Source: Streptomyces melanogenes
GTDB lineage: Bacteria > Actinomycetota > Actinomycetes > Streptomycetales > Streptomycetaceae
Length of the DNA: 64,000 bases
Assembly (NCBI RefSeq): GCF_014649795.1
Contig: NZ_BMTS01000004.1
Coordinates: 372,001-436,000, forward strand
Direction of reading: 5' to 3'
A program made the translations under genes and the position numbers. Shown in pieces: positions 41,614 to 49,775 of the stretch (the stretch's first letter is position 1; every line of letters starts with the position of its first letter). The notes beneath the pieces were generated by a model, which searched no databases, was not told where the DNA came from, and was given only the letters and a program-made list of their open reading frames with translations.

Positions 41614-41942
41614 CGGAACAACCAGCTCCTCGAAAGTGTGATGACCCCCCCTCAGAGCCAGGCTCACACACCCCCGGTCGCCGCCGGACGACCCGGCGGG
41701 TGTCGCGGGCGAAGACCACCGCAAAGGACCATCGCCGCCACCGACCGCCAGGTCGGCGGGTCTGCCGCACGTCGTCACCTCCACGGCGCTTGCTTGTCGC
41801 CCACGCCGGTGTCCCGGCAAGCCGCGGTCGACGGGGCGGAGCGGTCAGCCGACGCCGTACATACCTATACGATCTTGGGTGTACTAGTGCTATGAAGGCC
41901 GGGGCACTGACCAAGTCGCCGGGGAACAGGGGTACTTCTCAT
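41614..41942. other. 329-bp divergent promoter region
   Basis: Between the leftward surface protein and the rightward serine hydrolase. An AT-rich patch near 41858-41895 is the likely promoter of the hydrolase gene. No gene or strong palindrome seen. Confidence 0.4.
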
Positions 41943-43214
41943 ATGGCTGGAATCACGATCGCGCGTTCGGTGACCACGCTCGCGGCCACCGCCGCGCTGC
42001 TGGCCGGGAGCGCCGTGGGCGCGTCCGCCGCGCAGGGCCAGGCCGAGCCGGACGTCTCGGGGGTGCGTGCCGCGCTGCAGCGCGTGGTGGACGCGGGGGC
42101 GCCGGGCGCGTTCGCGGTGATCCGCGACCACGGCAAGGACGAGCGCGGCCGGACGGTGGCGCTGGGCAAGGCCAACCTCGACGGCACGCCCATGAACGCG
42201 GGCCTGCGCTTCCGCGTGGGCAGCAACTCCAAGATGTTCACCTCGGTCCTGGTGATGCGCCTGGCCGAGCAGGGCCGCATCGACCTGGACAAGCCGCTGC
42301 GCGACTACCTGCCCGCCGGGACGCTTCCCGAGAGCTGGGCGATCACCGCGCGCCAGGTCATGGAGCACCGCGCCGGTGTGTACGACCACACCAACGACCT
42401 CCTGGAGCAGAGCGGGGAGGAGACCACCGCCGCCTTCGAGAAGCGCATCCGTAACAACGTCTACGAGCCCAAGGACCTCGTGGCGATGTCGGTGAAGCAC
42501 GGTCTCCAGTACACCCCGGGGACGGCGTACGCGTATTCGAACACCGACTTCGTGCTGCTGGGTCTCGCCGCCGAGCACCTCACCGGGCGCCCGTATGCCG
42601 AGCTGCTGCGCCAGCAGATCTTCGAGCCGCTGAAGCTGCGTCAGACGACCTTCACCGTGCCCCAGAAGACCATCGCGGGCCCGCACGTCACCGGCTATCT
42701 GACCAACGACGACCGCACCAAGCCGCTGCTCGACTCGACCGAGCAGACCGCCTCCTGGGTCTGGAGCGCGGGCGGCGTGGTCTCCTCCGCCCGCGACCTC
42801 GACCGCTTCATGACCGCCCTGCTCGCCGGAGGCTCCGGCGGGCTGGTCTCCGACGAGTCGCTGCGACAGATGACGAGCGTGCTCCCCACCGGCACGGCGA
42901 AGATCAGCTACGGCCTGGGGGTCCGGGAGATCGCGCTCTCCTGCGGCAAGGTGCTCGGCCACGGCGGAATCGTCCAGGGCTACAACACGCAGACGTTCTC
43001 CACCCCGGACGGCAAGCGCACGGTCGTCCTCTTCGCGAACGCCTCCAACAACGGCGCGATCACCAGCGGTCTGACCAACACCCTGGAGCCCGCGTTCTGC
43101 GGCAAGGCGCCCGCCGCGCCCACCCCGCGCAGCTCGATCACCGGAAACGGGAACGGCAACGCGGACAGGGACGGCGGTCGCTGGATCCCCACCGTGGAGG
43201 ACACCCGCATCTGA
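41943..43214 (+). CDS. Secreted serine hydrolase (beta-lactamase / D-Ala-D-Ala carboxypeptidase family)
   Basis: 423 residues from ATG 41943 (AGGGG upstream; ATG 41892 is an in-frame alternative). Export signal TTLAATAALLAGSAVGASAAQ. Catalytic motifs are GSNSKMFTSV (SxxK), YAYSNTDF (YxN) and LGHGGIVQGY (HxG, replacing KTG), as in class C-like penicillin-binding enzymes. The ~40-residue C-terminus is Gly/Asn-rich (ITGNGNGNADRDGG). Probably trims peptidoglycan stems or D-amino peptides outside the cell. Confidence 0.9.
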   Translation: MAGITIARSVTTLAATAALLAGSAVGASAAQGQAEPDVSGVRAALQRVVDAGAPGAFAVIRDHGKDERGRTVALGKANLDGTPMNAGLRFRVGSNSKMFTSVLVMRLAEQGRIDLDKPLRDYLPAGTLPESWAITARQVMEHRAGVYDHTNDLLEQSGEETTAAFEKRIRNNVYEPKDLVAMSVKHGLQYTPGTAYAYSNTDFVLLGLAAEHLTGRPYAELLRQQIFEPLKLRQTTFTVPQKTIAGPHVTGYLTNDDRTKPLLDSTEQTASWVWSAGGVVSSARDLDRFMTALLAGGSGGLVSDESLRQMTSVLPTGTAKISYGLGVREIALSCGKVLGHGGIVQGYNTQTFSTPDGKRTVVLFANASNNGAITSGLTNTLEPAFCGKAPAAPTPRSSITGNGNGNADRDGGRWIPTVEDTRI

Positions 43215-43232
43215 CGTGACTCGCACGGGAAA

Positions 43233-43260
43233 GGGCGCCCGCTGAAAGCGGCGGGCGCCC
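43233..43260. terminator. Stem-loop terminator
   Basis: 10-bp stem GGGCGCCCGC/GCGGGCGCCC with an 8-base loop, after the serine hydrolase gene. Confidence 0.75.
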
Positions 43261-43309
43261 GCGCCCACCACCGTACGAAGTTCTCGTCACGACGTACCGG
43301 GACGCGTGC

Positions 43310-44113
43310 TCAGGCCGCCGGGAGCTGGTCGTACGTCTTGAAGGTGTAGTACGCCGTGTACGTGATCCCGCTCTCGCCCGTCTTGGCGGGCAGACCGAAG
43401 CGGTGGTTCACCAACCGGGTGAGCGGGCCGCAGCCGGTGGCGGCCGGGACGGTCAGGGTCCGGTCGTACGCGCTGAAGCGGACCAGCGGAGGGTTCTTCG
43501 ACAGCCAGGTGCTGGGGCCGTCCTTGCGGAGGTGGAGCGCGACCGGGTGGGCGTCCGTGCCGACGGTGCACCGCTCGCCGAGCAGCGGTGAGACGAGCCG
43601 GAACTTCATGTCCAGGGCGCCCTTGTCGGTGCCGGTACCCAGGAAGTCCGCGTAACCGCCGTACTCGGGCTGGATGGCCAGGCCGAGGAGTGGGTTGCGG
43701 CCGGTCCGGCCCAGCAGGCCGCCGGGCACCGGGGTCGCGTCGGCCCGCAGTGTCCCGAAGACCTGCCCGGACGTGCCGTCCGGTAGCGGCCCCTCGGCGT
43801 GCGTCAAGGTGATCGGCTTCATGTCCGGGACGGTGATCCCGCCGAGCTTGAAGTGCGAGTAGCCGACGGTCACTTCGCAGCGCCACTTGTCGCGGTCGAC
43901 GCCGGCGGGGAGGTCGGTGGGGCAGTCGCGGTAGTCGACGTGCGCGAACACGTCCGAGGCGGGGTCGGTGGGATCGGCCGCGCCCTGGGCGAGGGCCGGG
44001 GCCTGCGCGGCCGTGGCGAGGAGGGCGACGGCGGCGGCGATCGTCCCGACTCCCGCTGCCGCACGGCCCGTTCGACTGCTACGGGCCGCCGGCTTCGTCT
44101 TGTTCGTCTTCAT
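43310..44113 (-). CDS. Secreted protein of unknown function
   Basis: 267 residues from ATG 44113. A basic N-terminus (MKTNKTKPAARSSR) and hydrophobic stretch end ALAQGA, a signal peptide. The mature part looks all-beta with three cysteines (DCPTDLP, WRCEVTVGY, ERCTVGTD, plus GCGPLTRL) and ends ITYTAYYTFKTYDQLPAA. No family recognised. It lies alone, convergent to the serine hydrolase gene and followed upstream by an SGNH gene. Perhaps an extracellular binding protein. Confidence 0.75.
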   Translation of the reverse strand: MKTNKTKPAARSSRTGRAAAGVGTIAAAVALLATAAQAPALAQGAADPTDPASDVFAHVDYRDCPTDLPAGVDRDKWRCEVTVGYSHFKLGGITVPDMKPITLTHAEGPLPDGTSGQVFGTLRADATPVPGGLLGRTGRNPLLGLAIQPEYGGYADFLGTGTDKGALDMKFRLVSPLLGERCTVGTDAHPVALHLRKDGPSTWLSKNPPLVRFSAYDRTLTVPAATGCGPLTRLVNHRFGLPAKTGESGITYTAYYTFKTYDQLPAA

Positions 44114-44260
44114 ACCGCCGATCCTCGGGGCCGACCGACCCCCGTTCATCGGGGACGACCCTGACTCGGCCCGAGGGCACCCCTGAGGAGTCGTCAGGGG
44201 TTTCTCCCGGGTGGAGCCAGGGGCACGTATCCACGTAACTCGGTTGACCGCCCGCGTACT

Positions 44261-45448
44261 TCAGACGCGGACGCCACTCCCGAACACCCCGTCGGCGGTG
44301 AACGCCAGCTCGGCGAAGCGTTCGCCGATGTGGCGGTGGGTGGCCGCGTCCGGGTGGAGTTCGTCGGGCAGGGGGAGCCGGGCGGCGTCGGCCTCGCCGT
44401 AGAGGGCGCGGCCGTCGAGGTGGTGCAGGTGCGGGTCCTCGGCCGCACGCTGCGCCACGATCCGAGCCAGCTCGTCCCGGATCACGCCCAGGGTCAGCTT
44501 CCCGCTCGCGCGTTCCGCCGGGTCGCCCATGGCCTTGAACCGCAGCTGTCCGGCGCCGAGGGTCGTGACGTCCAGGGCGCTGGGGCCGGGTGTGTCCTCG
44601 TGGATGGGGCACAGGATGGGCGAGACGACCAGCAGGGGTGTGTCCGGGTGGCCTTCACGGATGGTGTCCAGGAAGCCGTGCACGGCCGGGCCGAAGGCGC
44701 GCAGCCGCATCAGGTCGGTGTTGACCACATTGAGGCCGATCTTGACGCTGATCAAGTCGGCCGGGGTGTCCCGCAGCGCGCGTGCGGTGAACGGGTCGAG
44801 CAGGGCGCTGCCGCCCAGCCCCAGGTTGATCAGCTCGACACCGCCGAGGGACGCGGCGAGCGCGGGCCAGGTGGTCGAGGGGCTGGCGGCGTCGGAGCCG
44901 TGGCTGATCGAACTGCCGTGATGCAGCCACACCTTGCGGCCCCGGTCCGGGGCGGGGGCTATGGGGGCGTCGGTGCGTACGGCGATGAGCTCGGTGGTCT
45001 CGTTGTGCGGCAGCCAGATCTCGACGTCCTTGGGGGCGTCGGGCAGGCCCGTGAAGCGGAGGGTGCCGTGCTGCCCGGGCCGGTGCTCGACGGAGCCGGA
45101 CGTCATGTCGATGGTCAGGGTGTTGCCGCCCGCCGCACTGGCCTGCCCGGCGAGCACGCCGTCGACGACCAGGTCGTACACGCCGTCCGGGCGGGGCGGG
45201 GCGCCCACGTAGACCCGCTTGGTGGGCAGGGTGTCCAGCTCGATCGCGGTGGCGCGGGTGCGCAAGGCCAGACGTACGCCGGAGGGCTGGGACTCGGCCA
45301 TCGCCAACTGCCCGTCCGTGTTCTGGGCCCGGGCTCGGGCGGGGAGCCGGTGCGGCAGCACGCCGTGCTTGGTGCGCTCCACGTCGAGGGCGCCGCGCAG
45401 GAGGTCGGCGGTGACGGGTGTGGTGATCCAGTTTTCCTGGGTGTGCAT
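44261..45448 (-). CDS. SGNH/GDSL hydrolase
   Basis: 395 residues from ATG 45448. The N-terminal ~190 residues form a beta domain typical of the family (YVGAPPRPDGVYDLVVDG, IWLPHNETTELIAVRTD). The hydrolase half has HHGSSISHGSDA (Ser nucleophile), LGLGGSALLDP (Gly), LNVVNT in place of the usual GxND, and LPLPDELHPDAATHRHIG (Asp-His). No signal peptide. Divergent from nothing immediate; the TetR gene (45514-46083) upstream on the same strand probably controls both. Likely carbohydrate or lipid esterase. Confidence 0.88.
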   Translation of the reverse strand: MHTQENWITTPVTADLLRGALDVERTKHGVLPHRLPARARAQNTDGQLAMAESQPSGVRLALRTRATAIELDTLPTKRVYVGAPPRPDGVYDLVVDGVLAGQASAAGGNTLTIDMTSGSVEHRPGQHGTLRFTGLPDAPKDVEIWLPHNETTELIAVRTDAPIAPAPDRGRKVWLHHGSSISHGSDAASPSTTWPALAASLGGVELINLGLGGSALLDPFTARALRDTPADLISVKIGLNVVNTDLMRLRAFGPAVHGFLDTIREGHPDTPLLVVSPILCPIHEDTPGPSALDVTTLGAGQLRFKAMGDPAERASGKLTLGVIRDELARIVAQRAAEDPHLHHLDGRALYGEADAARLPLPDELHPDAATHRHIGERFAELAFTADGVFGSGVRV

Positions 45449-45513
45449 GGCCCCTACGTGGTCTTCGGAGTTGCTGGGGTGGTCGGTGCGCCGCGCAGGC
45501 GTGCGGGGCGGGG

Positions 45514-46083
45514 TCACTGTGCGGGCCAGTTCCGCAGCAGGGCGTCCAGGGCGTCCAGGATCCGCGTCCAGGTCTGCTGGGTGTCGGGGGCGCTGTGGCT
45601 GAAGCCGCCGCCGAGTTCCAGGGTGATGTAGCCGTGGAAGACGCTGCCGAGCAGTCGGACCGCGTGCGTCTGGTCGGGTTCGCTCAGGTCGTAGCCGCGC
45701 AGGATGGCCCGGGTCATCTGGGCGTGTCTGCCGCCCGCGCTGGCGGCCGCCGCCTCCGGGGTGAGCCTCAGCTGGGCGGCGGCGTAGCGGCCGGGGTGTT
45801 CGCGCGCGTAGTCCCGGTAGACGTTCGCCAGCGCGGCCAGGGCGTCCTTGCCCGCGCGCCCGGCCAGGGCGGCGGCGCCCCGGTCGGCGAGCTCCTCCAG
45901 GGCGAGGAGCGCGATCCGCGTCTTGAGGTCCTGGGAGTTCTTGACGTGCGAGTACAGGCTCGCGACCTTGACGTCGAAGTGCCGGGCCAGCGCCGAGACG
46001 GTCACTTGCTCGAAGCCGACCTCGTCGGCCAGTTCCGCCCCGGCCCGGGTCAGGCGTTCCGTGCTCAGCCCTACGCGTCCCAT
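45514..46083 (-). CDS. TetR family transcriptional regulator
   Basis: 189 residues. HTH region: LTRAGAELADEVGFEQVTVSALARHFDVKVASLYSHV split over helices 1-3, followed by a TetR_C domain with LLGSVFHGYITLELGGGFSH. Start ATG 46083. It faces the FBP gene across 71 bases containing a 25-bp operator-like inverted repeat (46117-46141), and precedes the SGNH gene by 66 bases. It is expected to repress itself and one or both neighbours. Confidence 0.88.
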   Translation of the reverse strand: MGRVGLSTERLTRAGAELADEVGFEQVTVSALARHFDVKVASLYSHVKNSQDLKTRIALLALEELADRGAAALAGRAGKDALAALANVYRDYAREHPGRYAAAQLRLTPEAAAASAGGRHAQMTRAILRGYDLSEPDQTHAVRLLGSVFHGYITLELGGGFSHSAPDTQQTWTRILDALDALLRNWPAQ

Positions 46084-46116
46084 CGTCTCCCTCTCGCTCG
46101 CCTGAACCGATTATGC

Positions 46117-46141
46117 GTTTGCCTAACACCTTTAGGCAAAC
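46117..46141. promoter_or_regulatory. TetR operator candidate
   Basis: Perfect 10-bp inverted repeat GTTTGCCTAA-CACCT-TTAGGCAAAC between divergent TetR and FBP genes, 14 bases before ATG 46155. Confidence 0.75.
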
Positions 46142-46154
46142 TAGCCTCACCCTT

Positions 46155-46649
46155 ATGAAGCAGCTGACTGAAAAAGAGATCCGTGCCGCGTTCGTGAACT
46201 GCACCAAGGGCGAGGCCAAGCGCCTGTCCGTGCCGCGTGACCTGGCCGAGCATCCCTGGGACGACCTGGACTACTTCGGCTGGCGAGATCCCCAAGCCCC
46301 CGGCCGGGCCTATCTGGTCGCGGAGCTGGAGGGCACCGTCAGGGCCCTGGTCCTGCGGAGCCCCGGCCACACCTCCGGGCAGGCCCGCCGCAGCATGTGC
46401 TCGATATGCCTGACGACCCACGACGGCGGCGTGTCCCTGATGGTCGCGCCGAAGGCGGGCAAGGCGGGACAGCAGGGCAACTCGGTGGGTGTCTACCTCT
46501 GCAGCGACCTCGCGTGTTCGCTGTACGTACGCGGCAAGAAGGACGTGGGCGCCGGTGCGCGGCTCCACGAGACGATCACTCTGGAGGAGAAGATCGAGCG
46601 GACCGTGGCGAACCTCGCCGCGTTCGCCGCGAAGGTGACGACGGTCTGA
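46155..46649 (+). CDS. FBP-domain zinc-finger protein (FusB-like EF-G-binding family)
   Basis: 164 residues from ATG 46155. MKQLTEKEIRAAFVNCTKGEAKRL opens the helical N-terminal part. The C-terminal treble-clef-like zinc finger has MCSICLTTH (CxxC) and YLCSDLACSLYV (CxxxxC), with GNSVGVYLC between. Such proteins bind elongation factor G and, in staphylococci, release it from fusidic-acid-stalled ribosomes. Its promoter is overlapped by the TetR operator. Whether it affects drug tolerance here is open. Confidence 0.82.
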   Translation: MKQLTEKEIRAAFVNCTKGEAKRLSVPRDLAEHPWDDLDYFGWRDPQAPGRAYLVAELEGTVRALVLRSPGHTSGQARRSMCSICLTTHDGGVSLMVAPKAGKAGQQGNSVGVYLCSDLACSLYVRGKKDVGAGARLHETITLEEKIERTVANLAAFAAKVTTV

Positions 46650-46665
46650 CCGGCGGGCGTCCCCG

Positions 46666-47634
46666 TCAGGCCGCAGGCTGGGGCCGGAAGGTGCGGCGGT
46701 ACGACTGGGGGCCGACGCCGATGGCGCTGTGCAGGTGCTGGCGCAGGGAGGCCCCGGTGCCGAACCCGGCCCGGTGTGCGACGACGTCGACGGGCCAGTC
46801 GGTGGTCTCCAGGAAGTGGCGGGCGAGGTCGACGCGCTGCCGGGCGAGCCACTGGCCCGGCGTGCTGCCGGCCTCGTCCCGGAAGCGGCGGCTGAAAGTG
46901 CGCACGCTCATCCCGGCGTGGGCGGCGAGCCCGGCCAGGGTGAGCGGCTCGGCCAGGTGCTCGGCGGCCCAGGCCCGGGTGGCCGCGGTGCTGCCGGTGG
47001 CGGGGTCGGGCACCGGGCGCTTGATGTACTGGGCCTGGCCCCCTTCCCGCCAGGGCGGCACCACGCAGAGCCGTGCGACCTCGTTCGCGACGCGGCTGCC
47101 GTGGTCGCGGCGCACGATGTGCAGACACAGGTCGATGCCCGCGGCGACCCCGGCGGAGGTCAGCACGTCGCCGTCGTCGACGTACAGCACGTCGGGGTCG
47201 ATGCGGGTGCGGGTGAACATCCGCTGCAACCGGTCGGCTTCCCGCCAGTGGGTGGTGGCCCGGCGGCCGTCGAGCAGCCCCGCGGCGGCCAGTACGTACG
47301 TGCCGGTGCAGATCGCGACGACCCGCGTGCCCGGACGTAGGGCCGCCAGGGCGTCCCGCAGCGGGCCGGGCAGACGGCCCTCCTCCCGTATCGCTCCCAG
47401 CCGGTGGGAGGGCGGGATGACGACGGTGTCGACGGCGGCCAGCAGGGAGGCGTCGTGGGTGACGGCGAGGTCGTAGTCGGCCTCGGCCCGTACCGGGCCG
47501 CCGTCCAGGCTGCACGTGGTGACCGAGTAGAGGGGATTTCCCCCATGGTCGCGGGCGGCGTGGAAGATGCGGGCGGGGATGCCCAGTTCGAAGGGGACGA
47601 CGCCGTCCAGGGCCAGAACGCCAACCGAGTGCAT
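46666..47634 (-). CDS. GlxA family transcriptional regulator (DJ-1/PfpI + AraC HTH)
   Basis: 322 residues. The N-terminal DJ-1/PfpI-like domain has VGVLALDGVVPFELGIPARIF, AICTGTYVLAAAGLLDGR (nucleophile elbow region with Cys) and VLTSAGVAAGIDLCLHIV. The C-terminal ~110 residues are two AraC helix-turn-helix motifs (TLAGLAAHAGMSVRTFSRRF; PVDVVAHRAGFGTGASLRQHL). Divergent from the quinone oxidoreductase gene at 47772, its likely target. Ligand unknown. Confidence 0.9.
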   Translation of the reverse strand: MHSVGVLALDGVVPFELGIPARIFHAARDHGGNPLYSVTTCSLDGGPVRAEADYDLAVTHDASLLAAVDTVVIPPSHRLGAIREEGRLPGPLRDALAALRPGTRVVAICTGTYVLAAAGLLDGRRATTHWREADRLQRMFTRTRIDPDVLYVDDGDVLTSAGVAAGIDLCLHIVRRDHGSRVANEVARLCVVPPWREGGQAQYIKRPVPDPATGSTAATRAWAAEHLAEPLTLAGLAAHAGMSVRTFSRRFRDEAGSTPGQWLARQRVDLARHFLETTDWPVDVVAHRAGFGTGASLRQHLHSAIGVGPQSYRRTFRPQPAA

Positions 47635-47771
47635 GGCCGGATCCTTTCAGGACGTGACCATCACGCCACCACCAGGGCCCCGGTCGGCCGGACAGGCTTG
47701 GGGTCACGTGCCGGACATCAGCGGCACGCGACCCCGAAGCACCGCCCGCAACCGGATGAGGAACGCCCTTC

Positions 47772-48812
47772 ATGAGCCAGCCCACCACCCCCACGTCGAC
47801 CATGCGCGCCGTTTCCCAGGACCGGGCCGGAGCCCCCGACGTCCTCAAGGTCATCGAGACGGCCCGGCCGGAGCCGGGCCGGGGCGAGATCCTGGTCCGG
47901 GTGCAAGCGGCGGGCGTGAACCCCGCCGACTGGAAGACCCGCGAGCGCGGCGGGTTCGCCGACGGCTCGACACCTCCCTTCATCCTCGGCTTCGACGTGG
48001 CCGGAGTCGTGGAAGGCGTCGGCGCGGGCGTGACGCTCTTCCATGTCGGCGACGAGGTCTTCGGGATGCCGCGTTTCCCGCACCCGGCGGGCGCGTACGC
48101 CGAGTACGTCACCGCACCCGCCCGCCACTTCGCCCCGCGCCCGCGCGGCCTCGACCCCGTACAGGCGGGCGCCCTGCCGCTGGCCGCGCTCACCGCCTGG
48201 CAGGCCCTGGTGGACACCGCGCGCGTCCGGGCCGGGCAGCGCGTCCTGATCCACGCCGCGGCCGGTGGCGTCGGCCATCTGGCCGTCCAGATCGCCAAGG
48301 CGCGCGGCGCGTACGTCATCGCCACCGCCAGCGCCGCCAAGCACGACCTGCTGCGCTCGCTCGGCGCCGACGAGGTCGTCGACTACCGCACCCAGGACGT
48401 CGCCGAGACCGTCCACGACGTCGACGTGGTCCTCGACGGCATCGGCGGCGCCAACTGGTCGCGCTCCCTGCGCACCTTGCGCCCCGGCGGCCTCCTCGTC
48501 TCCATCCTGCCCTTCGACCACACCTTCCCCGCCGAGTGGGCCGAAGCGGCAGGAGTGCGCGCGGTGTTCATGCTCGTCGAGCCCGACCACCACGGGCTGC
48601 GCGAGATCGGCGCGCTGGTCGAGGACGGCCGGCTGCGGGTGGTCGTCGATTCCGTGTTCCCCCTCGAACGGGCCGCCGAGGCGCACCGGTTGGGCGAGAC
48701 CGGCCGTACCACCGGAAAGATCGTCCTGACCGTCACCCCGGCGCCGGACGCCGGCGAGGTCCCCCCTTCGGGCGACGCCCCCGACGCCCCCGACGCCCCG
48801 GACAACGCGTAA
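47772..48812 (+). CDS. NADP-dependent quinone oxidoreductase-like protein (MDR family)
   Basis: 346 residues. GroES-like part: RAGAPDVLKVIETARPEPGRGEILVRV, VNPADWKTR and GFDVAGVVEGVGAGV. Rossmann part: LIHAAAGGVGHLAVQIAKARGA, LGADEVVDYRT, DGIGGANWSRSL and LRPGGLLVSI. No structural or catalytic zinc cysteines, so it is of the zinc-independent quinone/enone reductase type. The tail PDAPDAPDNA is low complexity. Regulated presumably by the divergent GlxA-type protein. Confidence 0.9.
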   Translation: MSQPTTPTSTMRAVSQDRAGAPDVLKVIETARPEPGRGEILVRVQAAGVNPADWKTRERGGFADGSTPPFILGFDVAGVVEGVGAGVTLFHVGDEVFGMPRFPHPAGAYAEYVTAPARHFAPRPRGLDPVQAGALPLAALTAWQALVDTARVRAGQRVLIHAAAGGVGHLAVQIAKARGAYVIATASAAKHDLLRSLGADEVVDYRTQDVAETVHDVDVVLDGIGGANWSRSLRTLRPGGLLVSILPFDHTFPAEWAEAAGVRAVFMLVEPDHHGLREIGALVEDGRLRVVVDSVFPLERAAEAHRLGETGRTTGKIVLTVTPAPDAGEVPPSGDAPDAPDAPDNA

Positions 48813-48974
48813 ACAGTGCGGGCGGGCCGGGAGCCCCGTCGGCTTCCGGCCGCGCCGGAGGGGGCTGACGGCGTCCGGGGCACGCGTGTTGCGCCGGTGT
48901 GTGCCCCCGCGCGGTCTCCGGAATGACGCGATGCGTACGGCAACCGACCGGGTCGAGGGATGAAAGGAGCGTGA

Positions 48975-49022
48975 ATGTCACCCGCCCCGACGGCATTTGT
49001 CGCCGGATTTCCGGAACGTTGA
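48975..49022 (+). CDS. Candidate leader peptide (15 aa)
   Basis: ATG 48975 is 5 bases after a strong AAAGGAG and opens MSPAPTAFVAGFPER then TGA. Both Phe codons are TTT, rare in streptomycetes. It lies 171 bases before the BacA-like gene in an otherwise gene-free 381-base gap (48813-49193). A small hairpin GTTGCC-CGAG-GGCAAC occurs at 49144-49159. Together this suggests Phe-sensing control of an operon drawing on prephenate. A GTG at 48971 opens a longer frame through the region and is an alternative. Confidence 0.4.
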   Translation: MSPAPTAFVAGFPER

Positions 49023-49193
49023 ACGGGTGGGAAGTGGCCACAGTGTGGGAAATCAGTCGGTGCGCGAAGGACGTGGTGGCCGCCGTCGGGCGGGGCCGAT
49101 TAGGATCACCGACGCGGACCGTGCACCGACGTACGGCCCGCGTGTTGCCCGAGGGCAACGGGAGAACCGCGGGGGAAATGTGGGGGAGTGGGA

Positions 49194-49775
49194 ATGGTGA
49201 CGCCGGAGCGTTTACGCGTCAATTCTTTATCGCCTTCGCCCATCGGCGAGATCCGGCAGCTGCACACCCTGGGCCCGACCGGCACCAATCTGGAGGCCGC
49301 GGCCCATGAGTGGTTCCGGCGGCGAGGACTTGAGGGCGAAGGGCGGGTGACCCTGCACGCGACCCTCGAATACGCGATGGAGAGCGTGCCCAGAAACGGC
49401 GAGCACGCCCTCGTCGCCTGTGCCGTCTATCCGGAGCTGCACACGCTCGTCTTCGGAAACCTGCGGGTTTGCCGCATGGTGGACTCCTTCGTGTGGCCCA
49501 CCCACGAAATGGTGCTCGCCGTCGCGCCGGGCGGCGGCGCCGAGCCGCGCACCGTGGCCACCCACCCCGCGCCCGCCGGACTCGTACCACCGTCGAGTGA
49601 ACGGCAGGTGGTGACCAGCAACGCGCAGGCGGCCATCGACTGCGCCGACGGCAAGGCCGAGGGGTGCGTCACCACCGTCGTCGCGGCGAAGGCCCACGGC
49701 CTGCGGGTGCTGCACAGCTTCGGCGAGGTGCCGATGGTCTACACCGTGCACCACGTGCGGGAGGCCGCTCCGTGA
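49194..49775 (+). CDS. BacA-type prephenate decarboxylase homologue
   Basis: 193 residues from ATG 49194 (GGGGGA upstream; GTG 49188 and 49197 are alternatives). The order of segments matches the non-aromatising prephenate decarboxylase BacA of bacilysin synthesis and the prephenate dehydratase fold: LHTLGPTGTNLEAAAHEWF, LHATLEYAMESV, ALVACAVYPELHTLVF, LRVCRMVDSFVWPTHEMVLAV, VATHPAPAGLV and SNAQAAIDCADGKAEG. BacA decarboxylates prephenate to an endocyclic dihydro-hydroxyphenylpyruvate. Its stop overlaps the next start (GTGA). First gene of the operon; substrate identity is inferred. Confidence 0.75.
   Translation: MVTPERLRVNSLSPSPIGEIRQLHTLGPTGTNLEAAAHEWFRRRGLEGEGRVTLHATLEYAMESVPRNGEHALVACAVYPELHTLVFGNLRVCRMVDSFVWPTHEMVLAVAPGGGAEPRTVATHPAPAGLVPPSSERQVVTSNAQAAIDCADGKAEGCVTTVVAAKAHGLRVLHSFGEVPMVYTVHHVREAAP

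Noticed and set aside
48899..49309. 136-codon open frame over the prephenate operon leader
   Set aside because: No domain, overlaps the BacA-like gene in another frame. The short leader ORF at 48975 has the better ribosome site.
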